Below are positions 37,649 through 47,853 of a stretch of DNA of 64,000 nucleotides, in pieces. Position 1 is the stretch's first letter. Each line of letters begins with the position of its first letter. The notes under the pieces are model-generated. The model worked only from the letters and a program-made list of their open reading frames with translations, had not been told where the DNA came from and did not search any database. The stretch is from Tachypleus tridentatus (lineage: Eukaryota; Arthropoda; Merostomata; Xiphosura; Limulidae). The stretch lies in contig NC_134828.1 in the NCBI RefSeq assembly GCF_004210375.1, positions 22,746,400-22,810,399 on the forward strand. The letters are read 5' to 3'. The position numbers were made by a program, and so were the translations under genes.

Positions 37649-38089
37649 TTGTCTGGAGTGCACATGAAGCCCATTTCTATGGGAGAATCAGACGAGAGCC
37701 ATCTCGCAAGACTGAACAACACAACCACTGCAGCCACATTGGATAACTATCTACCGCCAGGGCATAAGGCTATCCTGGAGATGCACGCTAACAGCCAATC
37801 AAATGCCATCATTTATGTGATGGTGGTGTTACTGTTGTACGCCCTAGCGTTAGTAGTGGTAGTGATAAAGTATGTTAGAACAGAACGGTACGAGTCCCGT
37901 CTCACAAGTTTGTATGATACATTCATTCAAAGAGATATGTTTGTCCGACTTTCGAAACGACAGCAGGGAGTCCCAACAACAGCAGCGACCCCTATAGTAG
38001 ATGGCGTGGATGATAACGTAAGACCTCACTCGCCCACTTCGCGATCTGTTCCAATGAAGACAACAGATGAAGCTGTAAGCAAAGTATAA
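37649..38089 (+). CDS. Small single-pass membrane protein, probable terminal exon, KCNE-like layout
   Basis: An acceptor-like tattattattttattttag precedes 37649, and the frame is then open to a TAA at 38087. The first ATG is at 37664, giving 141 residues if translation starts there. Counting from 37649, residues 23-24 (NNTT) are N-glycosylation sites and residues 53-73 form one strong hydrophobic segment. A basic/aromatic juxtamembrane stretch, KYVRTERYESRLTSLYDTFI, follows, then a polar tail. There is no signal peptide. Extracellular N-terminus with glycosylation near the start, one membrane span, Y[IV]R[ST] after it and total length near 140 all resemble KCNE (MinK-related) potassium-channel beta subunits. 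This is a layout match by eye, not a demonstrated homology. Composition is richer in C and G than the flanks, which supports real coding. Upstream exons were not located. Minisatellites lie on both sides. Confidence 0.6.
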   Translation: MSGVHMKPISMGESDESHLARLNNTTTAATLDNYLPPGHKAILEMHANSQSNAIIYVMVVLLLYALALVVVVIKYVRTERYESRLTSLYDTFIQRDMFVRLSKRQQGVPTTAATPIVDGVDDNVRPHSPTSRSVPMKTTDEAVSKV

Positions 38090-38552
38090 AGAGAAAGAAA
38101 CGTGAATCATGCGAGTACATTAGTTAATGTACCGACAGCCAAGTGTACTATATATATAAGTATCAGTAATTACATTTTAACGGTACAATAACAGTGCTCG
38201 AACTAAGCACATTTCGTACAAATGTTAATGTGTGTTGGCTGAACCATTTGACTGTACCCGTTCTAATGTTCACAGGAATGAGTCCGTCTAAGTTTGAACT
38301 AAAAGGTTTTGGTTTTAGTTTGGAATGTATTAACAAATTATCCTTAAATCGCGAACACATGTCACACCTGACTTGGATAAGCTTTGAACGGTAGTAAATT
38401 TTCATACTCGATAATGTAGACTGAAAACTTCCGTGTTGAATCAAAATATGGAATAATGTTGATACAATCACTTGTATGTACTGCATACCAGCACTACAGT
38501 TAGTGTTGGAACGTTGCATCAAACCGTATCGTCTTACTTTCACTACATTCTC
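38090..38552. other. 3' flank of the membrane-protein exon
   Basis: Expected to contain the 3' UTR. No clear aataaa signal was seen close to the stop codon. The minus strand of this stretch is open from 38163 through the 72-bp array. Confidence 0.4.
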
Positions 38553-39566
38553 ATATATATAGATACAGTTAACGTTTTCAATAAGCTTTACAATAGGCTT
38601 AAGGACGCCAACGTGTTTTAACGACTGTATATAAATACAGTTAGTATTTTCAATAAGGTTTACAGTTGGCTTAATAATACTAACATATTTCAAAGACTGT
38701 ACATAGATACAGTTAACGTTTACAATAAGGTTTACAGTAGGCTTAAGAACGTCAACATGTTTTAAAGACTGTACATAAATACAGTTAACGTTTTCAATGA
38801 GGTTTACAGTAGGCTTAAGAACGTCAATATGTTTTAAAGACTGTACATAAATACAGTTAACGTTTTCAATGAGGTTTACAGTAGGCTTAAGAACGTCAAC
38901 ATGTTTTAAAGACTGTACATAAATACAGTTAACGTTTTCAATGAGGTTTACAGTAGGCTTAAGAACGTCAACATGTTTTAAAGACTGTACATAAATACAG
39001 TTAACGTTTTCAATGAGGTTTACAGTAGGCTTAAGAACGTCAACATGTTTTAAAGACTGTACATAAATACAGTTAACGTTTTCAATGAGGTTTACAGTAG
39101 GCTTAAGAACGTCAACATGTTTTAAAGACTGTACATAAATACAGTTAACGTTTTCAATAAGGTTTACAGTAGGCTTAAGAACGTCAACATGTTTTAAAGA
39201 CTGTACATAAATACAGTTAACGTTTTCAATGAGGTTTACAGTAGGCTTAAGAACGTCAACATGTTTTAAAGACTGTACATAAATACAGTTAACGTTTTCA
39301 ATGAGGTTTACAGTAGGCTTAAGAACGTCAACATGTTTTAAAGACTGTACATAAATACAGTTAACGTTTTCAATGAGGTTTACAGTAGGCTTAAGAACGT
39401 CAACATGTTTTAAAGACGAACAAAAGTATGAGCAATAACGAGACTGAGCACGTGCGTTTACAATGTACAAACTTAATTGACAAAACGACAAGTACAAAGT
39501 TTGGACGATGAGGCTTGTGTTCTTGATATATCCACGTGTTGACTGACAGATGGTGGCGCGCGACAT
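38163..39566 (-). CDS. Doubtful 467-codon open frame spanning the 72-bp array
   Basis: The frame runs from an ATG complementary to 39564-39566 to a stop at 38163. It has about 50 codons before the repeats, 12 repeats of 24 residues and about 130 codons after them. A repeat whose length is a multiple of three keeps a frame open by itself. The 130 codons of non-repeat sequence with no stop in AT-rich DNA are less easily explained. Against a gene: no domain, no signal peptide, ordinary intergenic composition, and repeat variants that change amino acids as well as silent sites. It lies antisense in the presumed 3' region of the exon at 37649. I list it so that it is not lost and do not claim a product. 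Confidence 0.2.
   Translation of the reverse strand: MSRATICQSTRGYIKNTSLIVQTLYLSFCQLSLYIVNARAQSRYCSYFCSSLKHVDVLKPTVNLIENVNCIYVQSLKHVDVLKPTVNLIENVNCIYVQSLKHVDVLKPTVNLIENVNCIYVQSLKHVDVLKPTVNLIENVNCIYVQSLKHVDVLKPTVNLIENVNCIYVQSLKHVDVLKPTVNLIENVNCIYVQSLKHVDVLKPTVNLIENVNCIYVQSLKHVDVLKPTVNLIENVNCIYVQSLKHIDVLKPTVNLIENVNCIYVQSLKHVDVLKPTVNLIVNVNCIYVQSLKYVSIIKPTVNLIENTNCIYIQSLKHVGVLKPIVKLIENVNCIYIYENVVKVRRYGLMQRSNTNCSAGMQYIQVIVSTLFHILIQHGSFQSTLSSMKIYYRSKLIQVRCDMCSRFKDNLLIHSKLKPKPFSSNLDGLIPVNIRTGTVKWFSQHTLTFVRNVLSSSTVIVPLKCNY
38553..39416 (-). repeat. 72-bp minisatellite, 12 copies, open as 24-residue repeats
   Basis: The unit gactgtacataaatacagtt aacgttttcaatgaggttta cagtaggcttaagaacgtca acatgttttaaa is 72 bp. 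Nine central copies are almost identical and the left two or three are diverged. Because 72 is a multiple of three, one minus-strand frame reads SLKHVDVLKPTVNLIENVNC IYVQ repeatedly. Confidence 0.95.
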
Positions 39567-39918
39567 CTGATCCTTTATTGGTTTTTAATTCCAATCTGTC
39601 GGTTGGTTCAAATAGTTCTTGAAAGAAACAATCACGTTTCCGTAGATCAATTTGTTTTTGGGGGACACTTGAGTATCGACACTTTTGTCAATAAAACATT
39701 CGTTCAGCAACATTATAATTAAATGTTATTGTTCTCGTCTTTAGAACTATTGTCATTTTGTTAACTTCTAAGACACGTTTTACTGTCAATATGCTCTTAA
39801 TGCCAGTTTTCGTATTCTGAGCACGTGTTATGTACTGTCAAACCAGCTCAAAGGGAAAATGTACACATCTTCTTAATACCAATTCGCGTCTGTTGCTCAC
39901 ACGTATGTATTTTCAATA
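39417..39918. other. Unassigned sequence
   Basis: No recognised gene or repeat is seen. Confidence 0.4.
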
Positions 39919-40220
39919 CAGCTAATGAGTTTGTTTGTTTGTTTTGGAATTTCGCACAAAGCTACTCGAGGGCTATCTGTGCTAGCCGTCCCTAATTTAG
40001 TAGTGTAAGACTAGAGGGAAGGCAGCTAATCATCACCACCCACCGCCAACTCTTGGGCTACTCTTTTACCAACGAAAAGTGGGATTGACCGTCACATTAT
40101 AATGCCCCCACGGCTGGGAGGGCGAGCATGTTTGGCGCGACTCGGGCGCGAACCCTCGACCCTCAGATTACGAAGCGCACGCCTTAACGCGCTAGGCCAT
40201 GCCAGGCCCCAGCTAATGAG
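39919..40220 (-). mobile_element. SINE family A with 11-bp target duplication
   Basis: cagctaatgag occurs at 39919-39929 and 40210-40220 around a complete reverse-oriented SINE with a gtttgtttgtttgtttt tail and a head ending ggccatgccaggcc. Confidence 0.95.
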
Positions 40221-40540
40221 AAAAAGTTAAGTTCGTGGACGCAATCTCATCCCAGCTTCAAGCGGAAACCATCATCTTAGTACCAGTTACCAACCACTTA
40301 GCATTTGTTACACTCTTGTCTCAGCCCCCCCAAAAAAAATTTAATATCAAAATGCAATAAGACAAACAAATGTCAAAACAAAAAATAATCGTGATTGTTT
40401 ATAAGTATGTAACAAACGAAACTACAATCTTCAGTTATTGTAAAGTTCCCTTTAAGATTTTATTAGTTTCTATAATACAATACAAGTTCATAAAGAGCCT
40501 ATAAATTAAAAAAAAGAAAAAAACACTCGTGTAGGTTAAA
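40221..40540. other. Unassigned AT-rich sequence
   Basis: It includes C and A homopolymer runs near 40326. Nothing coding is recognised. Confidence 0.4.
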
Positions 40541-40838
40541 ATAGTTTTCGGGCCGGGCATCGGCCAAGCATGTTGAGCCGTTCGACTCGTAATCCGAGGG
40601 TCGCGGGTTTGAATCCCGATCGCACCAAACATGCTCGCCCTTTCAGCCGTGGGGACATTATAATGTGACGATTACTCCCACTATTCGTTGGTAAAAGAGT
40701 AGCCCAAGAGTTGGCGGTGGGTGGTGATGACTAGCTGCCTTCCCTCTAGTCTTACACTGCAAAATTAGGGACGGCTAGCGCAGATAGCCCTCGAGTAGCT
40801 TTGCGCGAAGTTCAAAACAAACAAACAAAAAAGTTTTT
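40541..40838 (+). mobile_element. SINE family A, full length, probable short target duplication
   Basis: The SINE body is 40551-40828, from ggccgggcatcggccaagca to caaaacaaacaaacaaa. agttttcg before it and agtttttcg after it look like a duplication with one length difference in the T run. Confidence 0.9.
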
Positions 40839-41467
40839 CGTTGATTAGCACGAAAACAAAAGAAAAATAAAACATTAGGAAACAATGTTTGTGCAACATG
40901 GTACTAGGTGTCAGGCTCTTCGTTTTTCCTATAGACACACATTTGGCTTAAATGGTTACGAGATATTCTTCTGAACTGTATATATGCGTGTACATTTTTG
41001 TGTCCATTGTTGAATATTTCTATTCGTTGGAAACTCGATATTTCAAAATATTAATATTTTAAATAAATAATCATATTTTAATGAATCTGACTTTGTTGAA
41101 TAAAAAATATCAAATCGATTGTTGTTTACAATAAAAGAAAAATAAACAGTTAAACAGTGACAAACAGGTTATTCCCGACTTAATGAAGCACCTTAGCGTT
41201 TGTGACCTTGTTTTACCTAAAACAATTGTGTTCTTTCTACAAGTCGTCAGTTTTTGGAGACATTTCTGAACATGCGCACTATCTGTATTACGCGAACGTT
41301 TAAGCTGTCATCTTATTATTAATGAATTTCGACAAAGTTTGTGAACTTGTGGTGTTTGGAAATTTTCTTATTTGCTCTTTGTAAGAAATAAGATGGTTGT
41401 ACCTTTGTAAAATAAAGTGGTGTGTTATTAACCTGCATTTAAACTGAGGTTATCTATACTCTTCCAG
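40839..41467. other. Unassigned sequence, possibly intronic
   Basis: AT-rich with no repeats recognised. It ends in a pyrimidine-rich ctatactcttccag that could be a splice acceptor. Confidence 0.4.
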
Positions 41468-41781
41468 GTTACATTGAAAATTTCAACCAGAGAACGTTGA
41501 TTAAACAGCCAGATCAAGATTCAAATATAACTGTTCTTAATTTTAAACCAGTGATAGAAAATATGGTAGCGCCTGCTGTTACAAGAGCTTTATCCATTCT
41601 TGAAATTAATAATAGGACCGACTGTCACTCTTATAACACATCCACAGTTGAAAGTGTGGAAAGTATTCAGCGGAATCGCGGCGCGAACCTTGAACCCTCT
41701 GCTTTACTTACTATTAGACCACGTTCGATTCTGATCACAAAAGATCGAAATACGTTAGATGATCTAATTCTAATAGATTAA
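41468..41781 (+). CDS. Possible terminal exon of unknown function
   Basis: After ctatactcttccag the frame GYIENFNQRTLIKQPDQDSN is open for just over 100 codons to a TAA at 41779-41781. It has no in-frame ATG near its start, so it would have to be spliced onto an upstream exon. The residues are mostly polar, with a central VTRALSILEINNRTD stretch and a C-terminal acidic/aliphatic DDLILID. I recognise no domain. A family B SINE follows directly. The open length is modest, so this may be chance. Confidence 0.3.
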
Positions 41782-41782
41782 T

Positions 41783-41886
41783 TTTATACACAATGGGTTA
41801 TCTTTGCTATGCCCACCACGAATATCGAAACTCGATTTTTAGCGTCATAAGTCCGCAGACTTATCACTGATCCACTGGGGCGAGCT
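41783..41886 (-). mobile_element. SINE family B copy
   Basis: Blocks acacaatgggttatctttgc, tgcccaccacgaatatcgaa, gtcataagtccgcagactta and a cactgatccactggggc head are visible in reverse orientation. Confidence 0.8.
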
Positions 41887-42413
41887 CATAAGTAAAAATC
41901 TAACAGTGTTTAACATTGTTCACGATCTAAGACAAAATACAAGCTAAAACACTATAAATATTTCGATTTATGTAATTTTTAGCTCACCTACATACTCATT
42001 GTGGAAAACCTTGTGATGACGTTGCACGAGAAATAAATTATACCTCATAAAACTTAACCCTCGTACCTGCATAAGTGTTAAGAGTACATCTATAAAGTTG
42101 CCATGAGCGATGTAAATGTGATATTTTTCTCTGCAAAGCAATTAATTATAAATCTATCACTTCCATTCATATCCACTTAACTAGAGTTCTTCTAACGATC
42201 GTATGAATCCCACACAGACAACTAACAAAGAAAATATTACCATTTTTTTCTTTCCTATCTTCTATTTTGAATTACGGATATTTTCGTGCATCCAGTAGAT
42301 ATACTACTCATAATAAACTGCTGCTTAGATTCCAACTCTTAGTTGGTGTTATTTTACATTCAAAACAACACATTGAACAAATAAACAAAGAAAAATTCCC
42401 TTCAAAACACTTG
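41887..42413. other. Unassigned sequence
   Basis: No gene or repeat recognised. The 89-codon plus-strand frame at 42267-42536 runs into a SINE and is not supported. Confidence 0.4.
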
Positions 42414-42540
42414 TTCGGGTGCCGTCAAGATCGAAGTTACGCAATGGGAATCTATGCTATGGCCACCAGGGGTATCGGAATCCGACTTTTAACGTTATTA
42501 GCCTTCAGATTTACCATTGAATCACTAGAAGGGTAAACAT
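42414..42540 (-). mobile_element. SINE family B copy, diverged
   Basis: Blocks gaagttacgcaatgggaatc, tatggccaccaggggtatcg and ccattgaatcactagaagg keep family B order in reverse orientation. Confidence 0.7.
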
Positions 42541-42679
42541 TTCTGAGATATTACGCAGCCATCCAGTTTCTAGTAACAAAGTCTGATAAAATTTCAGTTG
42601 CCTATATATCAGACGTTTTTATTATTATAAAAGTGTTTGGTGATATGGATGTCTAAATGGCATGGTTTTCCTGCCTACC

Positions 42680-42918
42680 TTTCTTTAAAATTCAATAATA
42701 GCATTTCTTTAAGTCCCCACTAGAGGCGCTGCAGTTTCATATCTCTTTAAAATTCAATAATAGCATTTCTTTAAGTCCCCACTAGAGGCGCTGCAGTTTC
42801 ATATCTTTAAAATTCAATAATAGCATTTCTTTAAGTCCCCACTAGAGGCGCTGCAGTTTCATATCTCTTTAAAATTCAATAATAGCATTTCTTTAAATCC
42901 CCACTAGAGGCGCTGCAG
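42680..42918. repeat. 62-bp tandem repeat, four copies, with a shared ccactagaggcgctgcag motif
   Basis: Each copy reads tctctttaaaattcaataat, then agcatttctttaagtcccca, then ctagaggcgctgcagtttca. One copy is 2 bp shorter. Copies are almost identical, so the expansion is recent. Confidence 0.93.
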
Positions 42919-42927
42919 TCTGTCTGA

Positions 42928-43030
42928 GGACTTACAACGTTAGAAACCGAGATTCGATACCTGTGGCGGACAAAGCACAGTTAGCCCATTGTGTAGCATA
43001 GTGCTTAATTACAGTCAATACCTTGGAGTG
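42928..43030 (+). mobile_element. SINE family B copy
   Basis: cttacaacgttagaaaccga, tcgatacctgtggcggacaa, gcacagttagcccattgtgt and agtgcttaattacag match family B in plus orientation. The 5' end abuts the 62-bp repeat. Confidence 0.78.
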
Positions 43031-43175
43031 AAATTTGTGCGAAACATTGCGATCCTGCTTATTTATTTAACCTTATATAGAGTCCTCAAAATTTGTTTCC
43101 CGAGTGAAAGCATTAAAATAAACCGGAGCGTGTTTTCAAACAATCCCTTAAAGGCAAAACCATTATGAGTTACAA

Positions 43176-43275
43176 AGTTTGCTTGTTTGTTACTAAACGC
43201 AAAACTACGCTGTAGAATATCCATTCTGTGCTCACTGCGCGCATTGAATACTGTTTTTGTTTTATAAGCCCTTAC
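43176..43275 (-). mobile_element. SINE family B copy, diverged
   Basis: gtttgcttgtttgttactaa, acgcaaaactacgctgtaga and a decayed tgtgctcactgcgcgcattg centre support the call. Confidence 0.6.
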
Positions 43276-43360
43276 ACTTAGTTAAGTCATCGGGTAAGCG
43301 GATGAATGTCTCAAAATGAAAGCACTATTTTAATAAGGGATGTGATAAATAATAAAAAAT

Positions 43361-43618
43361 ATCCCTGGAGGTTAGGACACTCGACCCGTATTCTGTAGAT
43401 CGCGGGATCCAAACCCGTCACAGAACTTGCCCGCCATTTTAACTTCGAGAACGTTATAATGTGACGATCAATCGTGCTATTTCTTGGTAAAGCGTAGTCC
43501 AAAATAATGACGATAGGTGGTGTTGACTAGCTGCCTTCCCTCCAGTTTATCACTTTTAAATTAGCGACACTTAGCGCAGATTGCCTTCGAATAGCTTAGC
43601 GCGAAATTCAACAAGTAA
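43361..43618 (+). mobile_element. SINE family A, old copy
   Basis: The head is ctggaggttaggacactcga with cgcgggatccaaacccg. The body blocks acgttataatgtgacgatca, tgactagctgccttccctcc and cttagcgcgaaattcaacaa are present with many substitutions. Confidence 0.8.
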
Positions 43619-43706
43619 ACACACTTTTGAATGCATTATTTTCATGTCACTTTTTCAAAACGCTAACATGAAAGAGATATAAAAATCTAAAACCGCTGAC
43701 TGAGGG

Positions 43707-44944
43707 TGTTTATACATTATACAAAATACAACAATATAAAGTTTGAAGATTTCCAAAAGCGCGGGAACTGGTCATTTAGAAGAAAGCTGTTGAACAAATA
43801 AGAAATACCGGTTTATGTGATGGCGATCTAATCACAGTATATATCTGTATGTTTACCAACATCACACAACACTTACGTTAAATGTAACTTCTCATAATCT
43901 ATGTTAATGACAATTTCAATACGTGTAAATATAGATGGAATACGTTCGGACGTTTCTTATCTCGATAACACTTAATCCTGATCTTTGATACAGATAAATA
44001 ACTGTTCAAATAATATCATAGCCCTCAATATCAATATTTATTAAGATAAATAATTGTTCGTATAATATCATGACCCTCCATATCAGTCTGATAAAGCTAT
44101 AGAAATGCCAAAATAATATAATAATCTTCCATATCAGTCTCTGTGAAAGCTAAGGAAGATTTCTAATAATAGTCATTATAACATTCTATATCGATTTCTG
44201 ACAAAGGTAAAAATATAATGAAATAATATTAAGTGACACACGCCCACAGAGGTTTTTTATGACATTTGTAATACGTAAACGACGCAGAATAAGCTACAAA
44301 TAAGAAAGACAAGGCCAAGCTCTATACAAATAAGAAAGACAAAGCCAAGCTCTATTGGAAGAGTCTTTGATCAACAAATTAATTTCCTTTTGTAAACAAG
44401 TATTGAAGAAAGTCTTTGAGAGAAACCTAAACCATAAAATCGCGTAACTTGATACTGAAGATTTTTCTTCGTAAAGACTTAACTGTAATCAAATCTTAAG
44501 GATAAATCAGAATATGAAAAACTTATTTGCCACCAGCACGTACGAACAGGCGCACGTGACTTTAACAGTGTTACGGCTGCTGTTGTTTTGTTACTTTTGA
44601 AACTGAGCAGATGTCTCGTATCCATAGTAACGTTATTGTATTCAAGGGGAAAAAGTAAATATACAAAATAGTGACGTATTAAGTTGATATCAGAGATGAG
44701 GTTTGTGAACCTGGAGGCTAAACCAACGAAGAGTCTTAAAAAACATTTCGGTTCATAATAATCACATTAGAAAACCTTTCTGCGACCCATATCTTACAGT
44801 AGAATATGTGGATGTAATCTTTACTGTCACGTTACAGGACTTGTACGGACTTTTACACTATATTCACACTGGGAAGCCTACATGTGACCTTCACATTATA
44901 TTAACACAGGGAAGCCTGCATGTGACCTTCACGTTATATTCACA
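43707..44944 (+). repeat. Left arm of a large inverted duplication
   Basis: This segment is the reverse complement of 53113-54425. Matching landmarks, in order, are: the gcgcgggaact block, ccggtttatgtgatggcgat, a diverged AT-rich repeat at 43985-44230, a 31-bp tandem duplication (aataagaaagacaaRgccaa), gtgttacggctgctgttgtt, gaacctggaggctaaaccaa, and a 38-bp minisatellite at the inner end (gggaagcctacatgtgacct). Identity is about 95% in the inner 400 bases I compared and lower toward the outer end. The left arm has two to three of the 38-bp units and the right arm about four. No gene is recognised inside the arm. Confidence 0.93.
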
Positions 44945-45345
44945 TTCGGGACTATGCATGTTTCAGCTTAGCTGACAGGCTAGTGAATGCTTACTTACCT
45001 AGTGTGTACAGATTTATATAAAAGAAAACATCTGAAGGAAAACAGATTTTTTGTCCACGTATTAATACACAGAAATAACTGCCAGATAATTTAAAACTAA
45101 TCATAGGACTTCAAAACATCTGGTTACCCAGTTTTGTAATATAAATAATTCGTCATGACGCGTGGCCTGTCACAAAAACACGGTACTAGTTGTATTAACG
45201 AGATGAATGATCGTGAAAGTTTCTAATTAATATTAAGTAAAGATGTAGAATCCAGTCTTCACATTGGAAAACATGCGATTCACTTGTTTCGATCAAGTTT
45301 CAAAACCTGAAGGCAGTAGAAAAAGAACACTAGTTTAAGAATTAA
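44945..45345. other. Unassigned sequence inside the inverted duplication
   Basis: This is the first part of the 8.2-kb spacer between the arms. Nothing recognised. Confidence 0.4.
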
Positions 45346-45609
45346 AACTTCTATTGCTTCACAAGATCCAGATATGGCAAAGTGTGGATTGGTAAACAGA
45401 GGAAGATGATCTCACTTTAGAACAAAATGAAGAAACTTCTATTGCTTCACAAGATCCAGATATGGCAAAGTGTGGATTGGTAAACAGAGGAAGATGATCT
45501 CACTCTACAACAAAAAGAAGAAACTTCTATTGCTTCACAAGATCCAGATATGGCAAAGTGTGGATTGGTAAACAGAGGAAGATGATCTCACTCTACAAGA
45601 AAAAGAAGA
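45346..45609. repeat. 88-bp tandem triplication
   Basis: Three copies start at 45346, 45434 and 45522, each aacttctattgcttcacaag, then atccagatatggcaaagtgt, then ggattggtaaacagaggaag. They are nearly identical. Confidence 0.95.
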
Positions 45610-45948
45610 AATCTAGAGGAATTAAGGTTGTAAATGAACCGAAGAACGAAAATCTATACGAGATTGATCGAAAACTGAGGTAAGTTTGAAGTCATTAGAG
45701 AAGTCAGAAGAATGTGAAACACTGACACGTGTATTGTGAAGTTCGGTTCAGAAAAACCAGTAAAAGAAAACAAGCACTCAAGATGACACGTTGTTTAAGT
45801 GATAGAAAACAGTTACTGTATAAACTCGAAAACATTGTCGAGCCTGCTATAGTCGTGTTCAGCTAATAAAAATTAAAAGAACGACCTTTGTCTTCTAGAC
45901 TGTTGAAGAGGGTACGAACAGAGTTAATAACAGAGGGCGTCATTGGTG
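45610..45948. other. Unassigned sequence
   Basis: No recognised feature. Confidence 0.4.
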
Positions 45949-46072
45949 TTGTTGTTTGCTATTGAGCACAAAATTACACTAAAGGTTATCTGTCTTCTGC
46001 ACACCATGTGTATCGAAACTCGATTTTTAGCAGTATAAGTCCGCAGACAAACTGTTGTGCCACTTGGGGACA
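45949..46072 (-). mobile_element. SINE family B copy
   Basis: gttgtttgctattgagcaca, tgcacaccatgtgtatcgaa, agtataagtccgcagacaaa and ctgttgtgccacttgggg follow family B order in reverse. Confidence 0.85.
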
Positions 46073-46390
46073 GTTTATCAAAACTGACAAACTGGAACTT
46101 AGGGTCTCTCTATGGTACTGATATGTTTAAATAAAGCTGTGTTTTAAAGAATGATAGAAATGAACTTCACAAACAGTTGGAAGTCGTCTGAGACTGACCG
46201 AAGCTTCAGAAGAAGGATTACTATTTAATTGTTTTCTATCACATATGACGTAATTAAAAATTTTCACTCAATACTTAAATGAATGACAAAGTAATTATAA
46301 TATTACTTTTACAGTTAATGTATTTTTAAATAATAAGACAAGAGAGGGTTAATATTTATGAAAGAAGATTTACGTCTCATTTTAAATAAG

Positions 46391-47077
46391 TACAGGGGTA
46401 GACAAAAAGTGGCTCCACCTAGAAAATATTGTTAATTTGTTATATCTTTTATTATATAACAGAAAAAGATAACAAAAACTGTGTATTTTTATAACACACT
46501 CAACGAGATCTGTTCAGATATGATCTCAAATCCTAATTTTAACGCTGGCTTTTGTAAATACGTGAAATGTTCATGATTTTAAGTTACGTTTTCTCACAAA
46601 CATTGAGTGATTGACTGAAATCTTTCTTTGAGAACTTCAAAAAGTTCATCCTCCGTGTTTGGCTTGCAATCTTTCGTTAATCAGTTTAACTCTACAGCCC
46701 ATAAGTTTTCAGTTGTATTAACACCAGGTGGTTGACCTGGTCATTCAATAACATCGGTTCTCTTATTTCTATTTTAACGACACCACAACTAAAACACTTT
46801 TAAAACCATTTTGTAGGCTAATCAGAGTAAAATGATCTAAAAAACTGTAGGAGGTGCACAACACTATTTATGAGAAAACGTAACTTAAAATCAGGAAAAC
46901 TTCACGTATTTACAAAAGCCAGTGTTAAAAATTGGGTTTCGAGATTATATTTGAACAAATCTCGTTGAGTGTATTCTAAAAACATATAGTTTTACATATT
47001 TTTCTGTTATCTAATAAAAGATATAAAAAAATGGACAACATTTTCAAGATTGGCCACTTTTTTGATAACCCTCTCTA
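46391..47077 (-). mobile_element. Deleted Tc1/mariner-type element with inverted repeats of about 215 bp
   Basis: The element 46393-47075 is flanked by TA on both sides. Its ends are caggggtagacaaaaagtgg (left) and the reverse complement of gagagggttatcaaaaaagt (right). Pairing continues inward about 215 bp through cactcaacgagatYtgttca and taagttacgttttctca. Between the arms, on the minus strand at about 46600-46770, a decayed transposase C-terminus is readable: WPGQPPGVNTTENLWA, then CKPNTEDELFEVLKERFQSI. The corresponding motif in active Tc1 proteins is SPDLNPIENLW, which carries the catalytic glutamate. The N-terminal two thirds are missing, so it is non-autonomous. Confidence 0.88.
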
Positions 47078-47853
47078 CATTTTCAAAATTTTAGGTTAAA
47101 CTTAGTTTTGATATTAACGTAAAAAAACGACAGACGTTCTGGAAAAATGAAGCTCAAAGTTACAACTTAAGAGGATCCATCGGATTTATAGATATTTAAG
47201 AAAAAAGGAACTCAAAGAATTTTAAATAGCTAGTAATAATAAACTGATATTACAGTATGAGTGAGTCTGTCATATTTCTCTTGACTTTCAAATTTCAGGA
47301 AGTTTTTATAACCCTCAGACTCAGCGGATGACATAATTTTTGTACTCAACGTACCACAACTCCTGTCTCGCATCAGTCTAGTCTACACCACTTGACAAAT
47401 AGCCATTACAATATAAAACTTTACTTTCGCAAACAAAAATTTCAAATGAGGAAAACTAGTGATTAAAGTTTATTTAAAATGAAAAAAAAAAGCCGGTAGC
47501 ATAGACCACTCTGGAGATGGGGTAAAGTCTCCAAAAAAATTCTCTATCTTATTAATAATTCCTGAGTAATAGGTGTAAGGTTTGCGGCATCTTAAGCCCA
47601 ATTCGAAAGTCTCGTATTCATATTATTAAAGTATATTTTGAATTTAGAAAAAAAAAAGAAATTAGTTTAATTTAATTCGAATGTTATCTTTGTTTTTTAA
47701 TTACCAATTCGTCAACCAATAATATTTCATAGCAAAACAGAAACAAGTTTAAAATGAAAAACGTTAAAACCCATTTCCATCCATTTTGTTTTTCTGGTTT
47801 CTTGTTTCAGTATACCAGATGTCACGACCATTCTACGACGGTGCAGCTTTGAT
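47078..47853. other. Unassigned sequence
   Basis: AT-rich. A pyrimidine tract ending ttcttgtttcag at 47810 followed by an ATG at 47819 and a possible donor (gtaaac) at 47855 could be a small exon. It encodes only about a dozen residues, and I give it no gene call. Confidence 0.35.

Noticed and set aside
46330..46360. Second copy of the agagagggttaat terminus next to the deleted Tc1 element
   Set aside because: Only 13 bases match the element end and no inverted partner or further homology follows.
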